A stretch of DNA of 64,000 bases from Chryseolinea sp. H1M3-3. GTDB lineage: Bacteria; Bacteroidota; Bacteroidia; Cytophagales; Cyclobacteriaceae. Location: NCBI RefSeq assembly GCF_029360725.1, contig NZ_JARKMY010000001.1:1178001-1242000 (forward strand). The letters are read 5' to 3'. Shown here one piece after another: positions 27,115 to 36,455 of the stretch. The notes beneath the pieces were generated by a model. It was not told the origin of the DNA. It saw nothing but the letters and a program-made list of their open reading frames with translations, and ran no database searches. Position 1 is the stretch's first letter, and every line of letters starts with the position of its first letter. The position numbers and the translations under genes are program-made.

Positions 27115-28596
27115 ATGAAAAGATTCGGAACACTGTTTTTGGCTGCGGTGCTGGGAAGCGTTAGTACCGTTGCAACTTTTAAATGGATAGATAAGGACGA
27201 TGATAAACAAACTAAGATTGAATACCTCTCGGGGGTGCCGACGTCAAAGGTGGCATACAAACTAGATTCGAATGGAGAAGTTGTGCCCCTTGATTTCACA
27301 ACAGCTGCTGAAAAAGTGATGCCGGCCGTTGTACATATTCGATCAACACAAGAGGCGGGCCGGAGATCTGACGAGACGCAGTACATTGATCCTTTCCGTG
27401 AATTTTTTGGTCCACGCGGACCTCAGGGGCCGAGTCAGGCATCAGGATCAGGCGTGATCATTAACGCCGATGGGTACATTGTAACCAATAACCACGTGGT
27501 TCAAGATGCAGATGTGGTAGAGGTCACCTTGTACGACAACAGAAATTACAAAGCCGAGGTAATTGGTATCGATCCAGATACAGATATCGCGGTCTTAAAA
27601 ATAAATCAAAAAGGACTTCCATATCTTTCTTTTGTTGATTCAGATAAAGCAAAGATTGGGGAATGGGTGCTCGCCGTGGGTAATCCTTTCAATCTGAATT
27701 CTACTGTGACCGCCGGTATCATCAGCGCGAAAGGGCGCAACATAAATATTCTGAACCGTAATTCGGAACAAGGAAGTACAGCGATCGAAAGTTTTATTCA
27801 AACTGACGCCGCCATCAATCCTGGTAACAGTGGTGGAGCGCTGGTAGAACTTAATGGTGGCTTGCTTGGAATTAACACTGCTATAGCAAGTCCGACTGGC
27901 GCGTATTCAGGCTATGGTTTTGCAGTACCATCAAATATAGTAAGTAAAGTGGTTGATGATCTTGTGAAATTTGGGGTAGTACAACGAGGTTGGTTGGGCG
28001 TAACGATTGGCAATGTAAACAGCCAACTTGCCAAAGAATACGACCTGGAAGTGAATGAAGGTGCCTATATCTCCGGATTTGCAGATAAAAGTTCTGCTAA
28101 GGAAGCAGGAATAAAAGAAGGTGATGTTGTTGTCAAGATTGACGACACTCCAATTAGAACCAGCTCAGGACTTATCGAATACATCGGACGTCATCGACCT
28201 GGTGATAAAGTAAATATCCTTGTAAACCGGAAAGGCAAAGAGGTTGTTATTCCTGTTGAACTTAAAGGAAGAGACGGCAAAACAGGTACCATTAAGCCGG
28301 AAGAACGCGATGCTTTTGCCAGCCTTGGACTTGAATTAGAAGAAGTAGATGGAAAAGTGCTGAAAAAACTAGAACTTGAGAACGGTGTTCGTGTTAAAGA
28401 CCTGGGTAATGGACGATTATCCAAATACACAGACATCCGAGAGGGTTTCATTATAACTAAAATAAATGATGTACCGGTGAAGTCAGTTAAAGAAGCAAAT
28501 GACCTTTTAAAGAAAAAGAAAACAGGTGAAATGGTAATTCTCTCAGGTACCTATGAAGATTTCCCAAGAGAATTTAACTATGCCTTTAGAATGTAA
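27115..28596 (+). CDS. Do/HtrA family periplasmic serine protease
   Basis: 493 residues: N-terminal signal or anchor helix (MKRFGTLFLAAVLGSVSTVATF), trypsin-like domain with the catalytic His in VTNNHVVQDA, Asp in DTDIAVLKI and Ser in NPGNSGGALV, then two PDZ domains (around 300-390 and 410-490). This is the DegP/DegQ layout: protease and chaperone for misfolded envelope proteins. The ATG at 27115 gives a proper signal; the frame is open 13 codons further up, but that stretch is the promoter. It is followed 18 bases on by a 57-residue gene and then a terminator. Confidence 0.93.
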   Translation: MKRFGTLFLAAVLGSVSTVATFKWIDKDDDKQTKIEYLSGVPTSKVAYKLDSNGEVVPLDFTTAAEKVMPAVVHIRSTQEAGRRSDETQYIDPFREFFGPRGPQGPSQASGSGVIINADGYIVTNNHVVQDADVVEVTLYDNRNYKAEVIGIDPDTDIAVLKINQKGLPYLSFVDSDKAKIGEWVLAVGNPFNLNSTVTAGIISAKGRNINILNRNSEQGSTAIESFIQTDAAINPGNSGGALVELNGGLLGINTAIASPTGAYSGYGFAVPSNIVSKVVDDLVKFGVVQRGWLGVTIGNVNSQLAKEYDLEVNEGAYISGFADKSSAKEAGIKEGDVVVKIDDTPIRTSSGLIEYIGRHRPGDKVNILVNRKGKEVVIPVELKGRDGKTGTIKPEERDAFASLGLELEEVDGKVLKKLELENGVRVKDLGNGRLSKYTDIREGFIITKINDVPVKSVKEANDLLKKKKTGEMVILSGTYEDFPREFNYAFRM

Positions 28597-28614
28597 AAAC
28601 ACCCGATTAAAATT

Positions 28615-28788
28615 ATGAGGAGACTCTTTAGAAAGGGCGAACGTGTTCGCCACAAGATCGACGGAAAAGTGATGGAGGTTTTGAAGTACATTAAAAACAA
28701 TTTTGTAGAAGTAAAATGGTTCGACCTTGAAACCAAGGAAATCAGAACTAACAAGATTAAGGAAGACGAGCTCTCAAAGGCTGCATAG
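28615..28788 (+). CDS. 57-residue protein resembling DUF2158/YodC-type small proteins
   Basis: ATG at 28615 to TAG at 28786-28788. The sequence begins MRRLFRKGERVRHKIDGKVM and contains VEVKWFDLETKE, a small SH3-like beta pattern similar to DUF2158 (KGxxVxxK...VxCxWFD). It is 18 bases after the HtrA protease stop and just before a strong terminator, so it is the second gene of that unit. Coding use is regular despite its size. Function unknown; association with a protease could be incidental. Confidence 0.65.
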   Translation: MRRLFRKGERVRHKIDGKVMEVLKYIKNNFVEVKWFDLETKEIRTNKIKEDELSKAA

Positions 28789-28797
28789 ATTAAAAAG

Positions 28798-28843
28798 AAA
28801 CGTTATCCATTAAAACAAATAACTTTATTGGATAACGTTTTTC
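28798..28843 (+). terminator. rho-independent terminator after the protease unit
   Basis: AAACGTTATCCA (28798-28809) pairs perfectly over 12 bp with TGGATAACGTTT (28829-28840) around a 19-nt A/T-rich loop; TT follows and A-rich sequence precedes. Confidence 0.75.
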
Positions 28844-28892
28844 ATCCTTCCACATATGGCTAACTTTACACCTAGCCTGATAAAATACTGTT

Positions 28893-30122
28893 ATTAAAAA
28901 GTTTGAAATTCCAGCCTACTACCGATCGCCAATCACGGGTAAGATCAAAGAATTGCGCAGATTAAAAGACTTGCGTAAACAGGATTTTTCTCCGACACTT
29001 TTGGATTTTGGACCGGTTCAATTTTATATCGCGCGACATTTCGGCTTTTGCTACGGCGTTGAGAATGCTATTGAGATTAGCTACAGAGCGATTGAAGAAA
29101 ATCTGCATAGGCGAGTTTTTCTCTTAAGCCAAATGATCCACAACCAGGAGGTAAACAACGACCTGCAAAGTCGAGGCATTAAATTCATTATGGATACAGA
29201 CGGTCGCCAGTTTATTCCATGGTCAGATTTAAAACCCGACGATGTTGTAATAATTCCAGCATTTGGAACCACAGTTGAAATTGAAAATCTTTTATTAGAC
29301 AAAGGGCTTGAAGTGCAAAAGTACAATACTACCTGTCCATTTGTTGAGAAAGTCTGGAATCGTTCTGAAAAGCTCAGCCTCGATCATTATTCAATTATCA
29401 TACATGGCAAACCAAAACATGAAGAAACCCGCGCTACGTTCTCACATAGTGCGCGGCGTGGACCATCACTGGTTCTCCGTGATATGTCAGATGCAATTTC
29501 GCTGGGAGATTTTATCAGGGGAAGTAAGAACAGCCAGGATTTTCTGTTTGAGTTCGCCGGGAAGTACACAGAAGGCTTTAATCCAGAAAAAGATTTACAG
29601 CGTATTGGTGTAGTAAATCAAACTACCATGCTGGCGACAGAAACGCAGGCGATAGCCGACTACTTACGTGCGGTGATGGTTCAAAAATATGGCCTGCAGA
29701 ATATCGCCTATCATTTCGCCGATACACGTGATACTTTATGCTACGCCACTAATGATAATCAGGACGCAACGTACGAGCTACTGAAAACTGATGCAGACTT
29801 TGCGTTAGTGGTTGGAGGTTACAACAGTTCTAATACTTCGCATATTGTTGAACTGTGCGAACGAAAATTTCCAACTTATTTTATCAATTCAGATCAGGAA
29901 ATAAAATCAAGGAATGAAATTCACCACTTTAACTTCCATGAAAAAAAGAAAGTAATAACGGAAAATTTCATTCCTGAAAAGGATCCTGTACGGATAGTAT
30001 TAACCAGTGGTGCTTCCTGTCCCGATACGCTGGTGGACCGGGTTCTGTTGAAAACACTTTCTTTTTTTGAGAATTCTAAGTCGGTGGAAAATCTATTGCA
30101 GGACTTTGAAAGAAAAATTTAA
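28893..30122 (+). CDS. ispH: 4-hydroxy-3-methylbut-2-enyl diphosphate reductase (long form)
   Basis: 409 residues if the ATT at 28893 is used; 389 from the TTG at 28953. IspH is the last enzyme of the MEP isoprenoid pathway and holds a [4Fe-4S] cluster; its three Cys ligands are in HFGFCYGVENAI, YNTTCPFVEKVW and SGASCPDTLVDRVL, with HGKPKHEETRAT between. The 20 codons before the TTG read IKKFEIPAYYRSPITGKIKE, which looks like the normal N-terminus of Bacteroidota IspH (KKFE-P--Y-S--I--IK). The frame opens at a stop at 28881-28883 with no ATG, GTG or TTG before 28953. TAACTTTA at 28861-28868 is a promoter candidate. Confidence 0.93.
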   Translation: MKKFEIPAYYRSPITGKIKELRRLKDLRKQDFSPTLLDFGPVQFYIARHFGFCYGVENAIEISYRAIEENLHRRVFLLSQMIHNQEVNNDLQSRGIKFIMDTDGRQFIPWSDLKPDDVVIIPAFGTTVEIENLLLDKGLEVQKYNTTCPFVEKVWNRSEKLSLDHYSIIIHGKPKHEETRATFSHSARRGPSLVLRDMSDAISLGDFIRGSKNSQDFLFEFAGKYTEGFNPEKDLQRIGVVNQTTMLATETQAIADYLRAVMVQKYGLQNIAYHFADTRDTLCYATNDNQDATYELLKTDADFALVVGGYNSSNTSHIVELCERKFPTYFINSDQEIKSRNEIHHFNFHEKKKVITENFIPEKDPVRIVLTSGASCPDTLVDRVLLKTLSFFENSKSVENLLQDFERKI

Positions 30123-30340
30123 GCGACAGCCTTTTTGCTGCGAGCTTCTTCTACTTTCTTACCGTTTTTGTGCTCACCCAAAATGATTACATCCTTGGTG
30201 TTTTCGTACTGTCTGGCTGCTTGCATCATCGCTTCTCTTGTGTCGCGGATGACAATTATGCCAGATTTTGCGCCTTTATTGCGCAATTCGAGATAAAATC
30301 CATCTTTCTTCTTCTTCGGTAATACTGGAGGTCTTCCCAT
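30119..30340 (-). CDS. small basic conserved protein
   Basis: 73 residues: MGRPPVLPKKKKDGFYLELR, then GIIVIRDTREAMMQAARQYENTKDVIILGEHKNGKK and a basic end. It is strongly positively charged with one alpha/beta unit in the middle, and I have seen similar short proteins in other Bacteroidota, without function. Its stop overlaps the ispH stop by 4 bases on the opposite strand. A nucleic-acid role would fit the charge but is only a guess. Confidence 0.65.
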   Translation of the reverse strand: MGRPPVLPKKKKDGFYLELRNKGAKSGIIVIRDTREAMMQAARQYENTKDVIILGEHKNGKKVEEARSKKAVA

Positions 30341-30566
30341 GATTGTAATTTATTTTAATGATTTGAGAGCCAATTTGTTGCTCACATCTTCTAAACCGGA
30401 AATGGCAAAGTTTAGTTCGATCGCGCAAGATGGCGAAACTTATCGTGTAATCCTTGAGAAATTTGTTTCGGAACGCACTAATTCACATAAATTTCCAACC
30501 TTCTGGTAACAATCGCCTGCCAATTATGAATTTATTTTCCTACTTATGCAGCTCTGTTTGTAACCT

Positions 30567-32627
30567 ATGCATAAGATTTGGAGCTCGTTTTTCCTGTTTT
30601 CACTATTGGTTGGTAGCGCCTTGGCACAAAATGACCAAGATACCACGCGAATCCTTAATGAAATTGTAATCAAGGGCTATGCTTACAACCGGCCTGCCGA
30701 TGAGGTACCCGCCGCAGTAGCTGTGGTTAACCAAAAAGATTTTGAACGGTTTAATAATACCTCTTTTCTGCCAGCCGTAAATACCATTCCTGGTGTAAGG
30801 ATGGAGGAACGTTCGCCAGGCAGTTATCGCTTTTCAATTCGCGGAAGCCTATTGCGTTCTCCGTTTGGTGTCCGAAATGTAAAAGTTTACTGGAATGGTT
30901 TACCTTTTACAGATGGTGGTGGAAATACATACCTGAATCTACTTGATTTCAGTTCTGTTGGAAATATGGAAATCATAAAAGGCCCGGGGGGCAGCCTGTA
31001 TGGTGCAGGTACCGGAGGCGTTGTGCTTTTACAAAGCCCCACATTAAAAACAAATCAGCTTCAGTTTTCCAGCGTCTTCGGAAGCTATGGACTACAGCGC
31101 TACCATTTGTCGGGCGAGACGCATTCCAAAAAAACAGATATCAGATTTCATTATGCACACCAGCAGTCAGATGGTTATCGGGAGCAGACCGCAATGCGTA
31201 GAGACGGCATCTCCGGCGATCTGACTTTCAGGTTGTCTAATCAGCACACACTTGCTGCGACTTTATTTTATACCAATCTGTTTTATGAAACGCCTGGCGG
31301 ATTGAATAAGGCGCAGTATGATGCCAATCCCAGGCAAGCACGACCGGCATCACCCGTTACCAGGGGAGCTGTAGAACAACAGGCTACTGTTACAAACAAA
31401 ACAGGATACATTGGATTCATAGACGATTATCAATGGAACGATGCCTGGTCAACTCAAACTGGAATCTATGGCTCTTTAACTTCCTTTGAAAACCCAACCA
31501 TTAGAAATTACGAGAGCAGAGATGAACAAAATTTCGGACTTCGGACTCAGACACAATATGTCTTTGAAAAAACGGTGAAAGGAAAATTCACTTTCGGAGG
31601 AGAATATCAATATTTTAATTCACCAATTACCGTTTACGGCAACAGCTATGGGGTTATAGATACCGTGCAGACGGACGATAAATTAAAATCAAGTGTCCTT
31701 TTATTCTTTGTTCAAGCCGAGTTGGATTTGACCAATAACTTTTTTATAACTGTTGGGGCAAGCGCAAATTTTCTGAAATACAACTTCACAACATTATATC
31801 CAGCGCCTACCATAAACCAAAAAAGAAATTTTGATCCGGTACTTTCTCCCCGCCTGGCACTGTTGAAAAAGTTCAACCGATTTTCAGTCTATGCAAGCGT
31901 AAGCCAAGGGTTTTCTCCCCCGTCTTTAGCGGAAGTAAGACCTTCTGCCGGATCCTATAATAATGATCTAAAATCCGAACGGGGTCTGAATTTTGAAGCT
32001 GGTTTACGTGGAAACCTACTCCAACGACAATTACAATTTGACATTGCCGTCTATGATTTCAGACTTGATGAGACCATCGTAATCCAACGTACCGCAGACG
32101 GTGCGGAATTTTTTGTTAATGCTGGCAAAACTGCGCAACGTGGCCTGGAAGCATCGCTATCGTGGTCACCCGATTTAAGTTCAGAGGTCATTTCGTCTTT
32201 TTCCCTATGGTCTAGTTACACCTACAATCATTATCGTTTTAAAGATTATGAGAACGATGGAAACAATTTTTCTGGAAAGAGATTAACAGGCGTTGCCCCC
32301 ACGATCGTACTCTGGGGTGCAGATATCTCATTTAAGAAGTTCTATGCAAATATCACTGCCAATTATACGGAGGCGCTGCCTCTCAATGATGCTAACACAC
32401 AATATGCTTCCGACTATTTTTTATTGAGCGGAAGAATTGGGTACAAAACTGTGTTTGGAAAAAATCTCGGCTTTGAAGTATTTGCAGGGATTGACAATGC
32501 ACTCGATAAACGTTACAGTCTTGGCAACGACTTGAATGCTATAGGTGGTAGATACTATAACACGGCAGCACCTCGAAATATTTTTGGAGGAATAAAAATT
32601 ACACCGTCTTTTAACAGGAAAGATTAA
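30567..32627 (+). CDS. TonB-dependent outer-membrane receptor
   Basis: 686 residues: signal peptide ending SALAQ, plug domain (LNEIVIKGYAYNRPADEVPAAVAVVNQ, PGVRMEERSPGSYRFSIRG, MEIIKGPGGSLYGAGTGGVVLL), then a 22-strand barrel of alternating residues, with FSPPSLAEVRPS and AGKTAQRGLEASLSW motifs and an end in NIFGGIKITPSF. This matches FecA-like siderophore or metal receptors rather than SusC (it is too short and has no carboxypeptidase-like N-domain). Substrate unknown; no SusD or siderophore genes are nearby. The fructosamine kinase gene follows 9 bases on. Confidence 0.9.
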   Translation: MHKIWSSFFLFSLLVGSALAQNDQDTTRILNEIVIKGYAYNRPADEVPAAVAVVNQKDFERFNNTSFLPAVNTIPGVRMEERSPGSYRFSIRGSLLRSPFGVRNVKVYWNGLPFTDGGGNTYLNLLDFSSVGNMEIIKGPGGSLYGAGTGGVVLLQSPTLKTNQLQFSSVFGSYGLQRYHLSGETHSKKTDIRFHYAHQQSDGYREQTAMRRDGISGDLTFRLSNQHTLAATLFYTNLFYETPGGLNKAQYDANPRQARPASPVTRGAVEQQATVTNKTGYIGFIDDYQWNDAWSTQTGIYGSLTSFENPTIRNYESRDEQNFGLRTQTQYVFEKTVKGKFTFGGEYQYFNSPITVYGNSYGVIDTVQTDDKLKSSVLLFFVQAELDLTNNFFITVGASANFLKYNFTTLYPAPTINQKRNFDPVLSPRLALLKKFNRFSVYASVSQGFSPPSLAEVRPSAGSYNNDLKSERGLNFEAGLRGNLLQRQLQFDIAVYDFRLDETIVIQRTADGAEFFVNAGKTAQRGLEASLSWSPDLSSEVISSFSLWSSYTYNHYRFKDYENDGNNFSGKRLTGVAPTIVLWGADISFKKFYANITANYTEALPLNDANTQYASDYFLLSGRIGYKTVFGKNLGFEVFAGIDNALDKRYSLGNDLNAIGGRYYNTAAPRNIFGGIKITPSFNRKD

Positions 32628-32636
32628 TGAAAACTT

Positions 32637-33518
32637 ATGATTTCCCGCGTACCAGTCAATGTTCTTGAAGGTGTAGGGGAACTCTTAAAGATTCCTGTTT
32701 CTTCCTTTCTGGATTTTTCTTTCATCAGTGGCGGCTGTATCAACGAAGGTGGGCAGCTCAAAACATCGCTGGGTAAATTTTTCTTGAAGTGGAACAACGA
32801 CAAGAAATTTCCAGGCATGTTTGAAGCGGAAAGTAGGGGTTTAAAATTGCTGCGTAAACAACAAGCGATCAAAATACCCGACGTAATCGGGAATGGTACT
32901 AGGAGTCCTCATCAATTCCTTTTGCTTGAGTTCATTGAGCAAAAAACGCAGATAAAAAATTACAGTCAGCACCTTGGACAACGGTTGGCGGCCCTTCATA
33001 GATGTACAGCACCGTCCTTTGGTCTTGACCATAACAACTACATTGGATCACTCCAACAATTCAATCAGTTCCATTCAAGCTGGATCGATTTTTTCATTAA
33101 CCAGAGGTTAAATATCCAGTTGAAATTTGCCATTGATAATGGTCGCGTGTCTCCTGACTGGATCCAAAAATTTCAATCCCTTTACCTTAAACTGCCATCA
33201 CTTCTTCCTCAAGAGAAACCATGCCTGCTGCATGGAGATTTATGGAGTGGAAATCTAATCACTGACGATAAGGGTGAACCATGCCTTATTGATCCTGCAG
33301 TTTACTACGGAAACAGGGAATCAGATCTGGCGATGACAAAACTTTTTGGTGGATTCGATGAAGAATTTTACGGGAGCTATGATGAGACATTTCCACTTCA
33401 ATCCGGCTATCAAAAAAGAGCCGACCTATATAACTTGTACCCCTTACTTGTACACGTTAATCTTTTCGGAGGATCGTATATTCACTCCGTTGAAACCATC
33501 CTACGCGCTTTTAAATAA
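32637..33518 (+). CDS. fructosamine/ketosamine-3-kinase family protein
   Basis: 293 residues of the aminoglycoside-kinase fold: SGGCINEGGQLKTSLGKFFLKWN, the catalytic loop LLHGDLWSGNLI, metal-binding LIDPAVYYGNRESDLAMTKLFGGF. Family members phosphorylate sugar adducts on lysine so that they detach (deglycation). It begins 9 bases after the TonB receptor and its last 18 bases overlap the end of the opposite-strand YpdA-type gene. Confidence 0.9.
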   Translation: MISRVPVNVLEGVGELLKIPVSSFLDFSFISGGCINEGGQLKTSLGKFFLKWNNDKKFPGMFEAESRGLKLLRKQQAIKIPDVIGNGTRSPHQFLLLEFIEQKTQIKNYSQHLGQRLAALHRCTAPSFGLDHNNYIGSLQQFNQFHSSWIDFFINQRLNIQLKFAIDNGRVSPDWIQKFQSLYLKLPSLLPQEKPCLLHGDLWSGNLITDDKGEPCLIDPAVYYGNRESDLAMTKLFGGFDEEFYGSYDETFPLQSGYQKRADLYNLYPLLVHVNLFGGSYIHSVETILRAFK

Positions 33519-34490
33519 ATCGCTATTTTTCAAGTGAGCTATGATCATCTCGGCATGGACCCTCGAATTTTCAATAAACCACTTATTTGTTTTTAGTCCC
33601 CCACATACTACCCCAGCCAAGTAAAGATTTTTGACGTTAGTTTCCATAGTTTTCTCATCATACACCGGGGTGTGAAATGGATCATCGTGAAATTTAATTC
33701 CACAAGCTTTCATAAAATCGAACGGGGGCTGGTAGCCGGTCATCGCGAGGACAAAATCATTTTCCAATTCTATTACGCCAGCAGGAGTTTTAACAATAAC
33801 AGTATCAGTTTTGATCTCAACAATTTCCGAATTGAAATACGCTTTGATAGATGCTTCTTTTATTCGATTTTCAATATCGGGCTTAACCCAATATTTCACG
33901 CTATCTAGAATAGTAGGTTCCCGAATAACCATAGTAACTTTAGCTCCTTTCCGATATGTCTCTAGTGCTACATCGACCGCCGAATTTGCTGCGCCGACCA
34001 CAATAATATTTTGCCCGAAGTACGGATGGGGCTCGTCATAATAATGTTTAACCTTGGGCAGATCTTCCCCCGGTACATTCAATAAATACGGCAGATCATA
34101 AAAGCCCAAGGAAAGTATCACAGCTTTCGATCGATATTTTGCCTTTGAAGTAATAACATGATGGTATCCGTTTTCGGAGACGATGGTGTTGACTTTTTCG
34201 TATAACTTCAAATGTAAATTCCATGAAGAGCATACCCGGCGGTAATATTCCAGGGATTCCGCCCGATTTGGTTTGGACCCATGTGAAATGAAGGGTACTT
34301 CGCCAATCTCCAACCGCTCGGAAGTTGAAAAAAAAGTCATGTTAAGTGGATAATGATACAAAGAATTTACAAGGCAGCCCTTTTCAATAATCAGGTATTT
34401 CAATCCTATTTTTTTTGCCTCAATTCCGCACGCCAGGCCGATGGGTCCCGCGCCAACGATTATTAAATCGTAGTTAGTTTCTGTCATCAT
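33501..34490 (-). CDS. ypdA: YpdA-family putative bacillithiol disulfide reductase
   Basis: 329 residues, FAD/NAD(P)-binding oxidoreductase. N-terminal FAD loop LIIVGAGPIGLACGIEAKK, NAD(P) loop IIVVGAANSAVDVALE, and AMTGYQPPFDF near the C-terminus; KGCLVNSLYHYPLNMTFFST is characteristic of YpdA rather than thioredoxin reductase, which has a CxxC absent here. YpdA recycles oxidised bacillithiol in Firmicutes; many Cytophagales are thought to use the same thiol. The two DinB-fold proteins at 51935 and 54520 would fit, but synthesis genes are not in the window. Confidence 0.85.
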   Translation of the reverse strand: MMTETNYDLIIVGAGPIGLACGIEAKKIGLKYLIIEKGCLVNSLYHYPLNMTFFSTSERLEIGEVPFISHGSKPNRAESLEYYRRVCSSWNLHLKLYEKVNTIVSENGYHHVITSKAKYRSKAVILSLGFYDLPYLLNVPGEDLPKVKHYYDEPHPYFGQNIIVVGAANSAVDVALETYRKGAKVTMVIREPTILDSVKYWVKPDIENRIKEASIKAYFNSEIVEIKTDTVIVKTPAGVIELENDFVLAMTGYQPPFDFMKACGIKFHDDPFHTPVYDEKTMETNVKNLYLAGVVCGGLKTNKWFIENSRVHAEMIIAHLKNSDLFKSA

Positions 34491-34626
34491 TTAAGAAAGA
34501 TTTCATTCGAATAACAAAACCGGCATGCCAGACTGTTATCCCTTCAAAAATAGGATTTTAACCAGTATCATTTTACCTAAGGTACAATCGGTCAACAAAA
34601 GACTGTCCCAAGTCGCAAAATCACTT

Positions 34627-34634
34627 TACATTTG
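34627..34634 (+). promoter_or_regulatory. -7 element upstream of gltX
   Basis: TACATTTG matches TAnnTTTG and lies 19 bases before the gltX ATG. A -33 TTTG is not clear at the expected distance. Confidence 0.45.
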
Positions 34635-34653
34635 CAGTCCTAAAGATTAAAGG

Positions 34654-36189
34654 ATGAGAGAAGTTCGCGTACGATTTGCGCCCAGCCCTACTGGCGCATT
34701 GCACATTGGAGGAGTCAGGACGGCATTGTATAATTTCTTGCTGGCCCGCCAGCTTAAAGGCACCATGATTTTGCGTATTGAAGATACGGATCAAAACCGC
34801 TATGTGCCAGGTGCTGAAGAATACATACTTCAATCTCTTGCATGGGTTGGGATCAAAATAGATGAGGGAGTTGGAGTTGGCGGGCCTTATGCACCTTACC
34901 GCCAATCAGAACGCAAGCCGATCTACATGCAATATGCTCAACAACTTATTGATAGTGGAAATGCCTATTATGCGTTTGACACCGAAGATGAGTTGGAAGT
35001 AATGCGCGAGCGCTTAAAAACTGCAGGAGTGGCATTGCCACAATACAATAGCATTACGCGCATGCAAATGCGTAATTCTCTTACACTTCTGGAAGAGGAA
35101 GTAAAACAATTACTGGAAGCAAAAACTCCTTACGTTGTTCGATTAAAGGTACCTCGTAAAGAGGAGGTAAGATTGAATGACATGATTCGCGGATGGGTAA
35201 TGGTACATTCTTCTCAAATTGATGATAAAGTCCTGATGAAAAGTGATGGCATGCCCACATATCACTTAGCGAATGTTGTTGATGATTATCTGATGAAAAT
35301 TTCTCATGTTATCCGTGGAGAAGAATGGTTGCCCTCTGCACCGCTTCATGTGTTGTTGTATAAATATTTGGGATGGGAAAAAGAAATGCCTCAATTTGCC
35401 CATTTACCATTGTTGCTTAAACCAACAGGTGATGGCAAGTTGAGCAAACGTGATGCGGATCAAATGGGGTTCCCGATTTTTCCAATCGACTGGATAGATC
35501 CAAACACAAAAGAAAAGGCAATCGGATTTAGGGAAGCAGGTTATTTGCCAGAAGCATTGATCAATTTTTTGGCCTTTCTCGGATGGAATCCTGGAACACA
35601 GCAAGAAATATTTTCTCTCGATGAGTTGATAAATGCGTTTTCTGTAGAGCGCATCGGAAAGGCCGGAACAAAGTTTGATATCCACAAAGCGCAATGGTTT
35701 AATCAACAATATCTGCGCGCTAAGTCTGATGAAGCGCTCGCAGAATACTTACTCGATTCTTTGTCAAAGGAAAATATTTCGTGCACCAAAGAAAAGGCTG
35801 CTAAGATTGCTTCCATCATGAGAGAACGTATAACGTTTCCTAAAGATTTGTGGGAACACGGTAAGTTTTTCTTCCATGCCCCGACCACGTTTGACGAAAA
35901 TGTGGCGAGTAAGCGCTGGAATGATGATGCTGTTAAGGTGTTAAATGCATATAAGATTGAATTGCCTACACTTGCTACGTTCGATGCGCCAACAGCGAAA
36001 GCAACATTGGAAAAAGTAACATCGGAACTGGGTATTGGCACCGGAAAAATTCTTCAAGCTTTACGCCTATCCATTACGGGAGCCGGAGCAGGTCCCGATT
36101 TAATGATGGTCATGGAAATTATCGGGAAGGATGAAGTCATGAAAAGAATTGAGTACGCGCTTAAAACTTTAAACGTAAAAGTTGCGTAA
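34654..36189 (+). CDS. gltX: glutamyl-tRNA synthetase
   Basis: 511 residues. Class I synthetase signatures: HIGH form in PSPTGALHIGGVRTALYNF and KMSKS form in GKLSKRDADQMG; the Glu-specific segment RIEDTDQNRYVPGAEEYI is present. It attaches glutamate to tRNA-Glu, and possibly to tRNA-Gln in organisms using the amidotransferase route; the window does not show which. A lysine-rich 71-residue gene follows 8 bases downstream. Confidence 0.96.
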   Translation: MREVRVRFAPSPTGALHIGGVRTALYNFLLARQLKGTMILRIEDTDQNRYVPGAEEYILQSLAWVGIKIDEGVGVGGPYAPYRQSERKPIYMQYAQQLIDSGNAYYAFDTEDELEVMRERLKTAGVALPQYNSITRMQMRNSLTLLEEEVKQLLEAKTPYVVRLKVPRKEEVRLNDMIRGWVMVHSSQIDDKVLMKSDGMPTYHLANVVDDYLMKISHVIRGEEWLPSAPLHVLLYKYLGWEKEMPQFAHLPLLLKPTGDGKLSKRDADQMGFPIFPIDWIDPNTKEKAIGFREAGYLPEALINFLAFLGWNPGTQQEIFSLDELINAFSVERIGKAGTKFDIHKAQWFNQQYLRAKSDEALAEYLLDSLSKENISCTKEKAAKIASIMRERITFPKDLWEHGKFFFHAPTTFDENVASKRWNDDAVKVLNAYKIELPTLATFDAPTAKATLEKVTSELGIGTGKILQALRLSITGAGAGPDLMMVMEIIGKDEVMKRIEYALKTLNVKVA

Positions 36190-36197
36190 CTTAGATT

Positions 36198-36413
36198 ATG
36201 GCAAAAGCTGGAAAAAAATCGTCTAAACCTAAGCCCAAGGTACACAAGGACCTTCAGGGGCTTGATATTGTTATTGATCAATTTGGCGAAATCAAAGCCA
36301 ATATGAATATCGAAAAACTAAACGACTTCCTCGATAAAAACGTGGATGATAAAAAACTTGCAGAGCGGGATGACTATGAAGAACTAAAGAAGGGAAAAAA
36401 GAAGAAAAAATAA
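36198..36413 (+). CDS. small lysine-rich conserved protein next to gltX
   Basis: 71 residues: basic N-terminus (MAKAGKKSSKPKPKVHK), a central GLDIVIDQFGEIKANMNIEKLNDFLDKNVDDKK segment with helical character, and a C-terminal run of lysines. It follows gltX by 8 bases and is probably co-transcribed. Similar proteins sit next to gltX in other Bacteroidota as far as I recall. No function known; both ends suggest nucleic-acid contact. Confidence 0.7.
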   Translation: MAKAGKKSSKPKPKVHKDLQGLDIVIDQFGEIKANMNIEKLNDFLDKNVDDKKLAERDDYEELKKGKKKKK

Positions 36414-36455
36414 TCCTACCTTTTCAGAACAGTTTTGTTTCTAGCACGCTGTTCC

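Noticed and set aside
34621-34905. Minus-strand frame over the start of gltX
   Set aside because: Fully antisense to a highly conserved synthetase N-terminus.
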